In this document: one piece after another, positions 49,923 to 58,942 of the stretch
Layout: every line of letters starts with the position of its first letter
Position numbering within the stretch: position 1 is the stretch's first letter
NCBI GenBank assembly: GCA_027492675.1
Contig: JAPUEI010000097.1
Coordinates: 69,623 to 133,622, forward strand
Direction: 5' to 3'
DNA from: Propionibacteriaceae bacterium
GTDB lineage: Bacteria > Actinomycetota > Actinomycetes > Propionibacteriales > Propionibacteriaceae
Length of the DNA: 64,000 nt
Translations under genes and position numbers: made by a program
The notes under the pieces: generated by a model
What the model saw: only the letters and a program-made list of their open reading frames with translations
The model's database searches: none
What the model was told of the DNA's origin: nothing

Positions 49923-51011
49923 TCAGTGCCTGGCGACGACCGGCCACCGCTCGTACAGATCCTGGTCGCGTACGGCGATGACCTCGCTCCACATGGTCAC
50001 GGTCGCGCAGGCGTGGTGGGGCAGCACGCGGACGAGATCGCCGACCGTGAGCGAGCCGACGCCCGGACCAGCCAGGAAGCCGTGCTCCTCGTTGGCGCGC
50101 GGGAACGTCACGTCGAGGGGGAGGCCGTCGACGTCCAGCACCATCCCGTACCCGTTCTCGGCGCTCACGGCGTCCGAGCTCAGCGCCTTCGAGCCGGCGT
50201 CGATGATGGCGGTGCCGGGGCGTACGGAGACGACGCGCGCCAGTACGGTCAGCGCGCACTGGTCGAGGGTGGCCGTGCCGAGGCGGAGCTGGTTGCCGTC
50301 GTTGTAGACGTACGTGCCGGGGCGGGCTTCGGTCACGCCGGCGACGTACGGGGCGGTGGCCAGCCCAGGCGTCGACCCCACGGACACCGTCTCGATCGGC
50401 AACCCGGCGTCACGCAGCGTGTCTGCCACCGACACCAGCACCTTCGACGAGGAGGCACCGGCGCGGTCGAGTGCCTCGTGGTCCTGGCCGAACCCGTACA
50501 GATGTCCTTCGTGGGTGAGCACTCCGCACAGGCGCAGCCCAGGCAGTGCGGCGATCTCACGGGCGACACGTACGGCCTCCGCCCGAGCCACACCTGTCCG
50601 ACCGAGGCCCGTGTCGACGTCCAGGAAGAGGTCGGCCACGAGCCCGGCGGCGGTCAGCGCCTCGGACAGTGGCTCGGCGACGGCGACCGAGTCGGCGATC
50701 AGCACCGCCCCGTACGCACGCACCGCCTCGACCGCCAACCGTACTTTCGGCGCGCCCACGGGCAGGTGCGCCCAGAGCAGGCCACGGATGCCCGCCTCGC
50801 CCAGCGCCGTGACCTCGGCCGGCGTGGAGCAGGTGAAGCCCACCGCGCCCGACGCCAGCTGACGCTTCGCCACCTCGAGGCACTTGCTGGTCTTCCAGTG
50901 CGGTCGCAGCGCCACGCCGTGCGCCGACAGCGCCGCTGCGACGCGGGTGAGGTTCGCGTCGAGCCGGGTGACGTCCACCAGCAGGGCCGGCGTGTCCAGG
51001 TCACGGATCAC
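49923..51011 (-). CDS. D-threonine aldolase/D-serine dehydratase-like PLP enzyme
   Basis: A 362-residue fold-III alanine-racemase-like protein. The PLP lysine is in LRPHWKTSK (about residue 40). GLGRTGV and GSTPGLAT help bind phosphate, and a zinc pair HHAC lies near the C-terminus (LPHHACATVTMW), as in DSD1-type D-serine dehydratases and metal-dependent D-threonine aldolases. It cannot be told which reaction it performs. The GTG at 51,011 overlaps the transporter stop. Last gene of the ThuA operon. Confidence 0.83.
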   Translation of the reverse strand: MIRDLDTPALLVDVTRLDANLTRVAAALSAHGVALRPHWKTSKCLEVAKRQLASGAVGFTCSTPAEVTALGEAGIRGLLWAHLPVGAPKVRLAVEAVRAYGAVLIADSVAVAEPLSEALTAAGLVADLFLDVDTGLGRTGVARAEAVRVAREIAALPGLRLCGVLTHEGHLYGFGQDHEALDRAGASSSKVLVSVADTLRDAGLPIETVSVGSTPGLATAPYVAGVTEARPGTYVYNDGNQLRLGTATLDQCALTVLARVVSVRPGTAIIDAGSKALSSDAVSAENGYGMVLDVDGLPLDVTFPRANEEHGFLAGPGVGSLTVGDLVRVLPHHACATVTMWSEVIAVRDQDLYERWPVVARH

Positions 51012-52222
51012 GCGGCGCCCTCCCGCGGCTTCGCCGGCCGGCGCAGGCTCCACTGCCAGAACAGCCATCCGATCAGGCCGAACACCGAGGACGTGATGGC
51101 GATCGACAGCATCGAGGTGGCTACCAGCGACACGATCACGCCACTGAGCAGCGAGTTGAACAGCAGCTGGATGAACGCCTGACCGCTGGCGGCCGCGCCG
51201 CGCCGCGTCGGGAAGCGGTCGAGCTGGGCCAGCTGCAGGATCGGGAACGAGACCGACATCGAGAACGCGATCACCGGCGGCATCAGCATCACCCACGGCA
51301 GACGGTTCCCGGCGATTGCGGCGATCACGATGCCGACGATCGTCGCCGAGAGCAGCATCGTCATCGCGACCGTGACCATGCGCTTGGGCGGGATCCGGTG
51401 GGCGAACCGGGCGTTGACGAACGACCCCAGGATCATGCCCGCGACGAGCGGCACGAAGAGCATCCAGAAGTCCTCCTCTCCCTTGCCGAGGATCTGCAGC
51501 ATGATGATCGGCGCGCCCATGACGTAGATGAACTGGGCGGCGAACCCGAAGACACCGGCGAACGCGAGCCGCATGTACGGGCCGTCCGAGAGCACCAGCC
51601 GCAGCCCGTGGAAGATGTCGGGGAGGTTCAGCTGGCGGCGGTTCTCCTGGGCGTGGGTCTCGGGCATCCCCAGCGCCACCACCACGGCGAGGACGAGCCC
51701 GACGCCGACGAGGGCGTAGAAGACCAGCCGCCAGCTGCCGGCACGCAGGATGAGGCCGCCGACGATCGGCGCGATGGCAGGCGCGATGGCGAAGATCATC
51801 GCGACCTGGGCCATCATCCGCTGGGCTGCCGGCCCGATGAACAGGTCCCTGATGATGGTGCGGCTGACGATCTGCGCGGCGCCGGCGAAGACGCCCTGCA
51901 GTGCGCGACCGATGAGCATCACGGTGAGGGTCGGCGCGACGGCGCACAGCACCGAGGCTGCCGCGAAGCCGATGAGTCCGGCGATCATCACCGGCTTGCG
52001 GCCGATCGCGTCGGAGACCGGGCCGTGGAACAGGCTCATCACGGCGTACGAGAGCATGTAGACGCTCGTCACCTGCTGCATCGCCGCCGGCGACGCCATC
52101 AGGTCGTGGCCCATGAGCTCGAACGCCGGGAAGACGGCGTCGATCACGAACGGTCCGATCATGCCGAGCGAGGCGATGATGAACGTCGTCAGATAGCGGT
52201 TGACCCCCTTCGCGGGCGCCAT
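51008..52222 (-). CDS. Bcr/CflA family MFS efflux transporter
   Basis: A 404-residue, 12-helix drug/proton antiporter. GPVSDAIGRKPVMI is the motif A between helices 2 and 3, and IGRALQGVFAGAA follows. This block is typical of the Bcr/CflA branch. Its start overlaps the Gfo/Idh stop by one base. Being in an operon with D-amino-acid and sugar-like enzymes, it may export a metabolite rather than a drug. Confidence 0.88.
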   Translation of the reverse strand: MAPAKGVNRYLTTFIIASLGMIGPFVIDAVFPAFELMGHDLMASPAAMQQVTSVYMLSYAVMSLFHGPVSDAIGRKPVMIAGLIGFAAASVLCAVAPTLTVMLIGRALQGVFAGAAQIVSRTIIRDLFIGPAAQRMMAQVAMIFAIAPAIAPIVGGLILRAGSWRLVFYALVGVGLVLAVVVALGMPETHAQENRRQLNLPDIFHGLRLVLSDGPYMRLAFAGVFGFAAQFIYVMGAPIIMLQILGKGEEDFWMLFVPLVAGMILGSFVNARFAHRIPPKRMVTVAMTMLLSATIVGIVIAAIAGNRLPWVMLMPPVIAFSMSVSFPILQLAQLDRFPTRRGAAASGQAFIQLLFNSLLSGVIVSLVATSMLSIAITSSVFGLIGWLFWQWSLRRPAKPREGAA

Positions 52223-53229
52223 CAGCGCTCCGCCGCCGGCACGAGGCCGCTGGCGACGTACACATCCCGCAGAACGCCGAGGCTCACGAGCGCGGCGTCG
52301 GCGTCGATCCAGAACGGTTCACCCTCGGCGACCCGTGCGTGGAAGTCGTCGATGAGCCGCGCGTGGCTGGTTCCCCAGTACGCCCGGTCACCGGTCGCCT
52401 TCGCGTCCGAGGCGAGAACCTCGACGGCGCCGTTGGCTGTGGTCGCGGTGACCACCCCGCCCTGGAGCCGTACGATCGCGCTCTCGAAGGTCAGCTCCAG
52501 CTCCACGGGGGCGTCGCTCGAGTGCGAGTTGGTCGCGAAGTAGACGCTGGTCACCCCGTCAGGATGGCGCATCGTGACGGTGGCCGTGTCCTCGACCTCC
52601 ACGATGTCGCGGTGGGTGAGGTTCGCCGCGACCCCCGACACGGATTCGGGCGCTCCGAGGAACCAGCACAGCAGGTCGATGGTGTGGATCGTCTGGTTGA
52701 TCAGCACGCCACCACCGGCCTCCCGCCAGGTGCGGCGCCAGGGTGAGGAGGCGTAGTACGAGGCGTTGCGGTGCCACCACACGGAGGCGCGCCCCGCGAG
52801 GACGCGTCCGTACGGGCGGTCGTCGACCAGCGTGCGCAGCGCGATGCTGGAGTCGTTGTAGCGGTTCTGGAAGCAGACGCCGAGCGTGCGACCCGAGGTG
52901 CGCGCGATGTCCGCCAGCTCCGCCCCGGCACCGTACGACTCCGCGACGGGCTTCTCTGTCAGGACGTGGCAGCCTGCGCGCAGCGCGGCCGCGGCGATCG
53001 GCGCGTGGAGGTAGTGGGGGAGCGTGACGTGCACGACGTCCGGTCGTACGGCCGCCAGCATCGCCTCGACGTCGGTGAATCCAGGGACGTTCCAGTGACC
53101 GGCCGCTGCCTCCGCCCTCGCGGGGTCGATGTCGCACACGGCGACGAGCTCGATCCCGGGGTTCTGGGCGATGGCGTACAGATGGTTGCCAGAGATATCG
53201 CCGATTCCGACGACGGCAGCGGTGGTCAC
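52222..53229 (-). CDS. Gfo/Idh/MocA family oxidoreductase
   Basis: A 335-residue NAD(P)-dependent sugar or cyclitol dehydrogenase homologue. An N-terminal Rossmann motif (VVGIGDISGNHLYAI) is followed by HVTLPHYLHAPIA and the catalytic EKPVA of this family. The C-terminal alpha/beta domain contains GGGVLINQTIHTIDLLCW. Substrate unknown. Coupled by a 4-bp overlap to the ThuA gene and by 1 bp to the MFS gene. Confidence 0.88.
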   Translation of the reverse strand: MTTAAVVGIGDISGNHLYAIAQNPGIELVAVCDIDPARAEAAAGHWNVPGFTDVEAMLAAVRPDVVHVTLPHYLHAPIAAAALRAGCHVLTEKPVAESYGAGAELADIARTSGRTLGVCFQNRYNDSSIALRTLVDDRPYGRVLAGRASVWWHRNASYYASSPWRRTWREAGGGVLINQTIHTIDLLCWFLGAPESVSGVAANLTHRDIVEVEDTATVTMRHPDGVTSVYFATNSHSSDAPVELELTFESAIVRLQGGVVTATTANGAVEVLASDAKATGDRAYWGTSHARLIDDFHARVAEGEPFWIDADAALVSLGVLRDVYVASGLVPAAER

Positions 53230-53948
53230 AGGTCTCCTTGGTGCGGGCTGGTCGCGACCCGGTCGCGAAGCAGCCAGCGGATCTCGTTGGCGAGGTAACG
53301 GCGGCGCAGGGCCGAGCGGTACGAGCGGCGGTCATGGCCCAGCCCGTCGTACAGGACGCGCTCGCCGCGTGCCCAGCCCATGACGTGCCAGCTGGTGAGG
53401 GTCTCGTGGCCGAGCAGCGGAGTGTTGCCTGGCAACACCGGCATCTTCCAGTAGCGCTCGTCGTAGCAGACCACCGCGGGCCGCTCGGTGACGCCCTGAA
53501 GCGCGTCGACACCATCGAACACGGGGTGGTCGGCAGCCGAAGGGTCGGCCTCGAACACCGCGAGGCTGATCTCGGGATGCCCGGAGACGCCCCGCTCCCA
53601 GCCCGTACCCACGATCTCGGCCCAGCCGGCCCACTCGGGGAAGGCGACGGCGGAGTTGTGGACGGCGAGGATCGCCCCGCCGGACGCAGCGTGGGCGGCC
53701 ACCGCGTCGTACACCGGCTGCCACGCCGCGTCGTACGTCGGAGGAGTCTCGGGGTCGCCGCCCCCGGAGTTCACGATGAGCAGGTCGACGCCGGACAGAT
53801 CGGACAGGTCGTCGGGGGACTCGTCGGTGCGCATGTCAGGGGTGAGTCCGAGCGTTCGCACGACCGAGGCGATCTCCTGCGAGGTCTCGGCCACCGGGTG
53901 CCACGGGTCCTGGTAGCGCGACAGACCCGTGAACACGACGACAGACAT
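53226..53948 (-). CDS. ThuA-domain protein
   Basis: A 240-residue glutamine-amidotransferase-like protein of the trehalose-utilisation ThuA family (VVVFTGLSRYQDPWHPVAE, DLLIVNSGGGDPETPP, AVHNSAVAFPEWAGWAEIVG, VMGWARGERVLYDGLGHD). Members act on keto-sugars or bind metabolites; most are uncharacterised. It is the first gene of a four-gene leftward operon with Gfo/Idh, MFS and D-amino-acid-type enzymes. ThuA plus Gfo/Idh is a recurrent pair in sugar catabolism. Confidence 0.87.
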   Translation of the reverse strand: MSVVVFTGLSRYQDPWHPVAETSQEIASVVRTLGLTPDMRTDESPDDLSDLSGVDLLIVNSGGGDPETPPTYDAAWQPVYDAVAAHAASGGAILAVHNSAVAFPEWAGWAEIVGTGWERGVSGHPEISLAVFEADPSAADHPVFDGVDALQGVTERPAVVCYDERYWKMPVLPGNTPLLGHETLTSWHVMGWARGERVLYDGLGHDRRSYRSALRRRYLANEIRWLLRDRVATSPHQGDL

Positions 53949-54026
53949 ATGGAGAACCGTAGCCCGTCGTCGCCGAAGGAAACCCCCCTGGACAGGTGTT
54001 GCCCTGTACCTATTGAGCCCTACCGT

Positions 54027-55877
54027 ATGCGCGTGAGCCAGATGCCGGATCCGAGGTGGCAGCAGTTTCCGCCGCCCGGCTACGGGTACGGGCCACCACC
54101 TCCGCCACCTCCTCCGTCCCCGCCGAAGCGGCGTACGGCGGCGACGGTCGTCTGGTGCCTGCTGCTCGCCGCCGCCGTGCTCGCGGCCTCCATGCGCGGG
54201 GCGCCGTCAGCGTCGGCCGGCGGGTCCGCCGCCGCATCGATGGTGGGTACGGACGGGCTGACGACCCGCTACGTGGCGGGCGACCAGTTCGGTTCGTCCA
54301 CGTGGTCGCGGACGACGGGCGGCGTACCGATGGCCAGCTCTGGTCCGGACGCGTTCGGCTGGTGGGTCGTGCTCACCGACATCGACCAGGCGACGGCGGA
54401 CCTCGCTCGCTTCTCATGGACCACGGGTGCCGACCGGGATGCGTCGTACGGCGACGAGCTGTACTCGCTGACCGGCGGAGAGGTACGTCGACAGGCGCTG
54501 AGCACCGGACGTACAGGCGTCGTCTACCGGGGCGGGCTGCTGGAGCTGCCTGCGGACGTGCGCGACGGCAGCACCTGGACGTCGCAGGGGGCGCTCGTCG
54601 CCATGACGGACGGCGCCTTGGGCACGCCGATCACGTACACCTCGAAGGGCTCCGCGACCCGCGCCGCCGACGGCCAGCTCGCCGGGGCCGGCTGTCTCGA
54701 CGTCGTCGTGACGGAGACGGTCCAGGGCGCTGCGGAGACCTCGGCGAGGCGCACCTGGTGTCCGGGGAAGGGGATCGTCGCGTTCACCGTGGACGGTCGC
54801 GCCTGGACGGCGGCGGCGCCCTCCTCGGCCATGACGGTTTCCGTGGAACCGGGGGTCTTCGACTGGTCGCGAGGCGCCGACCTGACCTTCACGGCGACCA
54901 GCCTGTCCCCTGACGGCCCGGTGGCGACGCGCAGCTCGTCGCTGTTGTCCCTGTTGTATCTCGCGCGTCCGGCGCTCCTGCCGAACGGGGTCCTGGTGGC
55001 CGCGGTGAAGCAGAACAGCGACCTCGTCGCGATCGACCCGGGCTCCACGACGGGCAGCCGCGACCATACCGTCTGGCGCGCCCATCCGGGCGGGGTCATC
55101 GTCACCTGCGCCACGCTGGGCGACGTCACCGTGGCCGTGACGACTGACCGACGAATCAGCGCGTACGGGCCGACTGGGCTGGCGCTGTGGAGCGTACGTC
55201 TGCCGGATACGTCGACGACCCGGCCGGTGTCGTTCGGCGGGCACATCGTGGTGTCGGGGGTCGATGGGTCGGTGACCGCGCTCGACCCCGCCACGGGGGA
55301 GGTCGCCTGGCATGTCTCGATGCCCGGCGAGATCCAGGTCCGACCGGTCGTCTCGGGCGACACGCTGGTCGTCATCGACGAGAGCGGCGCCATGGCGGCG
55401 ATCGACCCGGACGGCAACCAGGTCTGGCAGAACACGGAGCTGCCCGCGTCCTCGTTCGCGGTCTCCGCGGGAGTGCTCGTCGTGAGCGAGCGGGGGGCGT
55501 CGACGGTCCGCGGCTACGACCTGGCGACCGGGACGAAGCTGTGGCGCGTCTGGGAGCCGAACCTGCTCGGCAGCCTGGCCGATCTGGGAGGCACGGTCGT
55601 CGGCTACTCCAGCACCGGCCTCATCGCGTACGACCCCGCTACCGGCACGCAGGTCTGGTCGAGACCCGGCCAGCTGTACGACGGGATGTCCGCCGGTGAC
55701 CGCTACCTCGTGCTAACGGCCACCCGCATCCAGGCGATCGACTCGACCGGCGCGGTCACGGCCGAGTGGGAGCACCACGTCGACACGTTGGAGCAGTCCA
55801 CCGGCTACCTCATGGTGACCGGCACCGCGGTCGCGGTGGCGACGTCGCGGGTCGTCGTCCGCGGGGTCGTGTCATGA
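54027..55877 (+). CDS. Membrane-anchored PQQ-like beta-propeller protein
   Basis: A 616-residue envelope protein. The N-terminus has a Pro/Gly/Tyr-rich stretch (PPPGYGYGPPPPPPPPSPP, residues 15-33), then one transmembrane helix (about 38-58). The extracytoplasmic part ends with repeated blades such as DLVAIDPGS, SVTALDPATGEVAWHV, AMAAIDPDGNQVWQN and YDLATGTKLWRVW, typical of PQQ/YVTN-type propellers. The ATG at 54,027 is the longest likely start; ATG 54,042 is an alternative. Stop and next start share ATGA. Function unknown. Confidence 0.82.
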   Translation: MRVSQMPDPRWQQFPPPGYGYGPPPPPPPPSPPKRRTAATVVWCLLLAAAVLAASMRGAPSASAGGSAAASMVGTDGLTTRYVAGDQFGSSTWSRTTGGVPMASSGPDAFGWWVVLTDIDQATADLARFSWTTGADRDASYGDELYSLTGGEVRRQALSTGRTGVVYRGGLLELPADVRDGSTWTSQGALVAMTDGALGTPITYTSKGSATRAADGQLAGAGCLDVVVTETVQGAAETSARRTWCPGKGIVAFTVDGRAWTAAAPSSAMTVSVEPGVFDWSRGADLTFTATSLSPDGPVATRSSSLLSLLYLARPALLPNGVLVAAVKQNSDLVAIDPGSTTGSRDHTVWRAHPGGVIVTCATLGDVTVAVTTDRRISAYGPTGLALWSVRLPDTSTTRPVSFGGHIVVSGVDGSVTALDPATGEVAWHVSMPGEIQVRPVVSGDTLVVIDESGAMAAIDPDGNQVWQNTELPASSFAVSAGVLVVSERGASTVRGYDLATGTKLWRVWEPNLLGSLADLGGTVVGYSSTGLIAYDPATGTQVWSRPGQLYDGMSAGDRYLVLTATRIQAIDSTGAVTAEWEHHVDTLEQSTGYLMVTGTAVAVATSRVVVRGVVS

Positions 55878-57571
55878 ACCCGGTTTTGCGCGCCGCGAAG
55901 CGCGCCCTCGAGGTCACCTTCGTCGAGCCCGTGGACGAAGGCCGTCCCGAGCCGTCGACCTGGACCGGTGGGCTGCACGTCGTCGGCTGGGGCACGTTCG
56001 CCCTGGTGCTCGTGATGACGGCGGTCGCGGCGTTCTCGTCGGCGTTGCGTCAGGCGTTCGGGTACGTGGGGTCGCTGAGCACCGACCGTTCCGTACCCGG
56101 GGTCGTGCTTCCTCTGTTCGTGCTCACGCTGGTGTGGACCCTGGGCCTCGCGCACTGCGCGATGATCCGGCTCGCGTGGTACCTCAAGATCCCCGCGATG
56201 CTCGCCGCCATCGCCGCCATGGCCGTCCTCGGTGTCTTCTCCTCGACCTCTCCGATCGTGCTGGGGATCGTGGCCGTCTCGTACGTCGCCGTCATCGTGC
56301 TCGTCATCGCCCGTCGCCGCCGTCCGTACGCCTGGTGGGAGTTCCCTCTCATCACCACACTGCTGGGCCTGGTCTGGATCGCGGTACTCGTCGGACCGAC
56401 CGTCGCCGCGCAGACCGGCACCGATGTACGGCTGGTCTTCGTCGAGGCCGGGATCGAGAGCCTGGGTGCGCTCGCGCTGCCGGCCCTCGTCGCGGCCGGT
56501 GTGGCGCCCGCCATCGTCACGGTGACCGCCGCTGAGGCCATCGCGACGCGGGCCCTCCCGCGGACCATCTCGATCATCGGTGTGCTGCTGCTCGTCGCGT
56601 GGCGCATCGTGACGACGATCCGGACCATGGTCCTCGATCCCGTGGAGCAGGGCTGGGGAGCGATCCTCGCCGCGGTGGGCACCTTGGTCATCGCGGCGCT
56701 GGGCCTGGCGCTGGTGCAGCGGTTGTCCCATACGCGGCAGGTGACGCCGCCGGGCGACCTCCCGGAGATCTGGAACGCGTGGTCCTTCCCGTTCGCGGTC
56801 GCGCTCGTCGGCATCTCCGTGGTGATGACACCGATCATCACGCTGTACGCGATCCTGTCGGCCTTCAATGTCCCGGGCGCCGAGTCGCTGGGCGGGATTG
56901 CCCACGGCATGAGCTCCGGCTCGTGGCAGTGGTGGCGGGCCGTGCCGGCCGTGGTCATGGTCGTGGTGGCCATCGTGCTCGCGCGGCGAGGCCGGGAGGC
57001 GATGGCGAACGCGTTCATGGCGTTCGCGACGGTGAACCTGGCGGCTACGGTGGCCACGCTGCTCCCACCCGACCTGCTGCGCGCCCGTACAGCGGACAGC
57101 ATCGCCGCGGTGACGAGCTGGGTCGCGATCGTGACCCTCGGCGTGACGGCCGCGTTCCGGGAGCTCACTCGCCGCCGCGTGGTCGGCCTGGTCACGGTGC
57201 TGCTCGTGGGCGGTCTGTACACCTACCGCGACACCCTCGACGACCCCGTGAGCGCGGTCCTCGGCTACGCCGGCCTCGGCGCGGCGCTGTTCGGCCTCGC
57301 CTGGCAGGCGATCACCGGCGCCGGGTTCACGCGCGGCGACACGCCCCGGCTGCCGCAGTCGACGCGCGTGCTGGCGTACCTGGCCAACACCCTGTTCGCC
57401 TTCTCGATCGTCGCCTTCGTCTCCGTCTCGCGCAGCACCGGGGCCCTGCTGTCGATCGTCGATCTGGAGAGCACCGGCGACGCTGCCGTGGGCACGCCGC
57501 TGCTCGTCGCGGCCACCGTCCTGGGACTCTGGTACGGGTTCGGAGCCGGGGAGCGGTCGGCGTCTGATTGA
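55874..57571 (+). CDS. Polytopic membrane protein of unknown function
   Basis: A 565-residue protein with about 13-14 hydrophobic helices and no enzymatic motif. It starts with a soluble MNPVLRAAKRALEVTFVEPVDEG stretch. I do not recognise the family. The 4-bp overlap with the propeller gene, whose product also sits in the membrane, suggests that the two work as a unit. The Trp-rich WQWWRAV and long helix pairs do not match known transporter signatures. Confidence 0.72.
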   Translation: MNPVLRAAKRALEVTFVEPVDEGRPEPSTWTGGLHVVGWGTFALVLVMTAVAAFSSALRQAFGYVGSLSTDRSVPGVVLPLFVLTLVWTLGLAHCAMIRLAWYLKIPAMLAAIAAMAVLGVFSSTSPIVLGIVAVSYVAVIVLVIARRRRPYAWWEFPLITTLLGLVWIAVLVGPTVAAQTGTDVRLVFVEAGIESLGALALPALVAAGVAPAIVTVTAAEAIATRALPRTISIIGVLLLVAWRIVTTIRTMVLDPVEQGWGAILAAVGTLVIAALGLALVQRLSHTRQVTPPGDLPEIWNAWSFPFAVALVGISVVMTPIITLYAILSAFNVPGAESLGGIAHGMSSGSWQWWRAVPAVVMVVVAIVLARRGREAMANAFMAFATVNLAATVATLLPPDLLRARTADSIAAVTSWVAIVTLGVTAAFRELTRRRVVGLVTVLLVGGLYTYRDTLDDPVSAVLGYAGLGAALFGLAWQAITGAGFTRGDTPRLPQSTRVLAYLANTLFAFSIVAFVSVSRSTGALLSIVDLESTGDAAVGTPLLVAATVLGLWYGFGAGERSASD

Positions 57572-57579
57572 CTGGTGTC

Positions 57580-58374
57580 ATGCTCACCGATCCGCCTGTC
57601 GCCGCGTGGCTCACCGATATGGACGGCGTGCTCGTTCATGAGGAGGACGCGCTGCCTGGTGCCGCGGACTTCATCGAGGCCCTGAAGGCAGCCGAGCTGC
57701 CGTTCATGGTGCTGACGAACAACTCGATCTACACGCCTCGCGACCTGCGGGCGCGCCTGCTGACGTCCGGCATCGACGTGCCCGAAGAGTCGATCTGGAC
57801 CTCCGCGCTGGCCACGGCGAAGTTCATCGCCGAGCAGAAGCCGGGCGCCACCTGCTACGTGATCGGCGAAGCCGGACTGACGACCGCCCTCCACGCCGCC
57901 GGCCTGACCCTGGCCGAGCGGAACCCCGACTACGTCGTCCTGGGCGAGACCCGCACGTACAGCTTCGAGGGCATCACCCGCGCCATCCGGCTGATCGAGG
58001 CAGGCGCCCGGTTCATCGCGACCAACCCCGACCCCAGCGGCCCGAGCGCCTGGGGCACGCTTCCGGCCACGGGCGCGGTGGCGGCGCTGATCCAGTCGGT
58101 GACCGGCCGCACCCCGTACTTCGTCGGCAAGCCGAACCCCTTCATGATGCGGTCGGCGCTGCGGAGGGTGAACGCCCACGCGCACAGCGCGGTCATGATC
58201 GGCGATCGCATGGACACCGACGTCGTCTCGGGGCTGGAGGCCGGTCTGCGGACGATCCTCGTGCTCACCGGCTCGACGCGGGGTGATCTGGTCGACACGT
58301 TCCCGTACCGGCCGACCCTCGTGCTCGACTCCATCGCCGACGTGGTCGATCTGGTGAAGCCGCTCTCCTCCTGA
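57580..58374 (+). CDS. HAD-IIA family phosphatase (NagD-like)
   Basis: A 264-residue haloacid-dehalogenase phosphatase. The DxD nucleophile motif is LTDMDGVLVH (Asp13, Asp15), motif II MVLTNNS, the motif III Lys in YFVGKPNPFMM, and motif IV MIGDRMDTDV. A type IIA cap lies between motifs II and III. The ATG at 57,580 is preferred over an in-frame TTG at 57,568. Nucleotide or sugar phosphate hydrolysis is typical for the family. Confidence 0.88.
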   Translation: MLTDPPVAAWLTDMDGVLVHEEDALPGAADFIEALKAAELPFMVLTNNSIYTPRDLRARLLTSGIDVPEESIWTSALATAKFIAEQKPGATCYVIGEAGLTTALHAAGLTLAERNPDYVVLGETRTYSFEGITRAIRLIEAGARFIATNPDPSGPSAWGTLPATGAVAALIQSVTGRTPYFVGKPNPFMMRSALRRVNAHAHSAVMIGDRMDTDVVSGLEAGLRTILVLTGSTRGDLVDTFPYRPTLVLDSIADVVDLVKPLSS

Positions 58375-58433
58375 GCCTCGGGAATAGCCGGACCGCGAGA
58401 GGGCTTCTCCCAAGGGAAACCTGAGGAGGATGA

Positions 58434-58910
58434 ATGACGACACTCGCGGACTTCGAGGCGCGGACGATCACGGGGCAGGACAAGAGCCTGGCCGACTATC
58501 AGGGCAAGGTGGTGCTTGTCGTGAACACCGCGTCCAAGTGCGGCTTCACCCCGCAGTTCGAGGGGCTGGAGAAGCTGTACGGAGACCTGGCTGACCAGGG
58601 TCTGGTCGTGCTCGGCTTCCCGTGCGATCAGTTCGCGCACCAGGAGTTCGACGATGACGCCGAGACGGCGGAGTTCTGCCAGCTCAACTACGGCGTGACG
58701 TTCCCGATGTTCTCGAAGGTCGACGTCAACGGCACTCAGGCGCATCCCCTGTTCACGTGGCTTCGTCGCGAGAAGGGCGGCATCCTCGGCGACGCGATCA
58801 AGTGGAACTTCACGAAGTTCCTGGTCAACCGCGACGGCGAGGTCGTCGCCCGGTACGCGCCCACCGTGACCCCTGCCGACATCGAGGCCGACGTCCGCGC
58901 GCTGCTGTAG
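58434..58910 (+). CDS. Glutathione peroxidase family protein (BtuE/thioredoxin-dependent)
   Basis: A 158-residue peroxidase. The peroxidatic Cys36 is in NTASKCGFTPQF, followed by the Gln of LGFPCDQF and the WNFTKFLV motif that completes the Cys-Gln-Trp-Asn site. It is the Cys form, not selenocysteine. Actinobacteria generally reduce such enzymes with thioredoxin. GAGGAGG sits 5 bp before the ATG. Likely monocistronic. Confidence 0.92.
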   Translation: MTTLADFEARTITGQDKSLADYQGKVVLVVNTASKCGFTPQFEGLEKLYGDLADQGLVVLGFPCDQFAHQEFDDDAETAEFCQLNYGVTFPMFSKVDVNGTQAHPLFTWLRREKGGILGDAIKWNFTKFLVNRDGEVVARYAPTVTPADIEADVRALL

Positions 58911-58942
58911 AGGAACCCGGACTGCCTCCGCCACCGTCCCCA

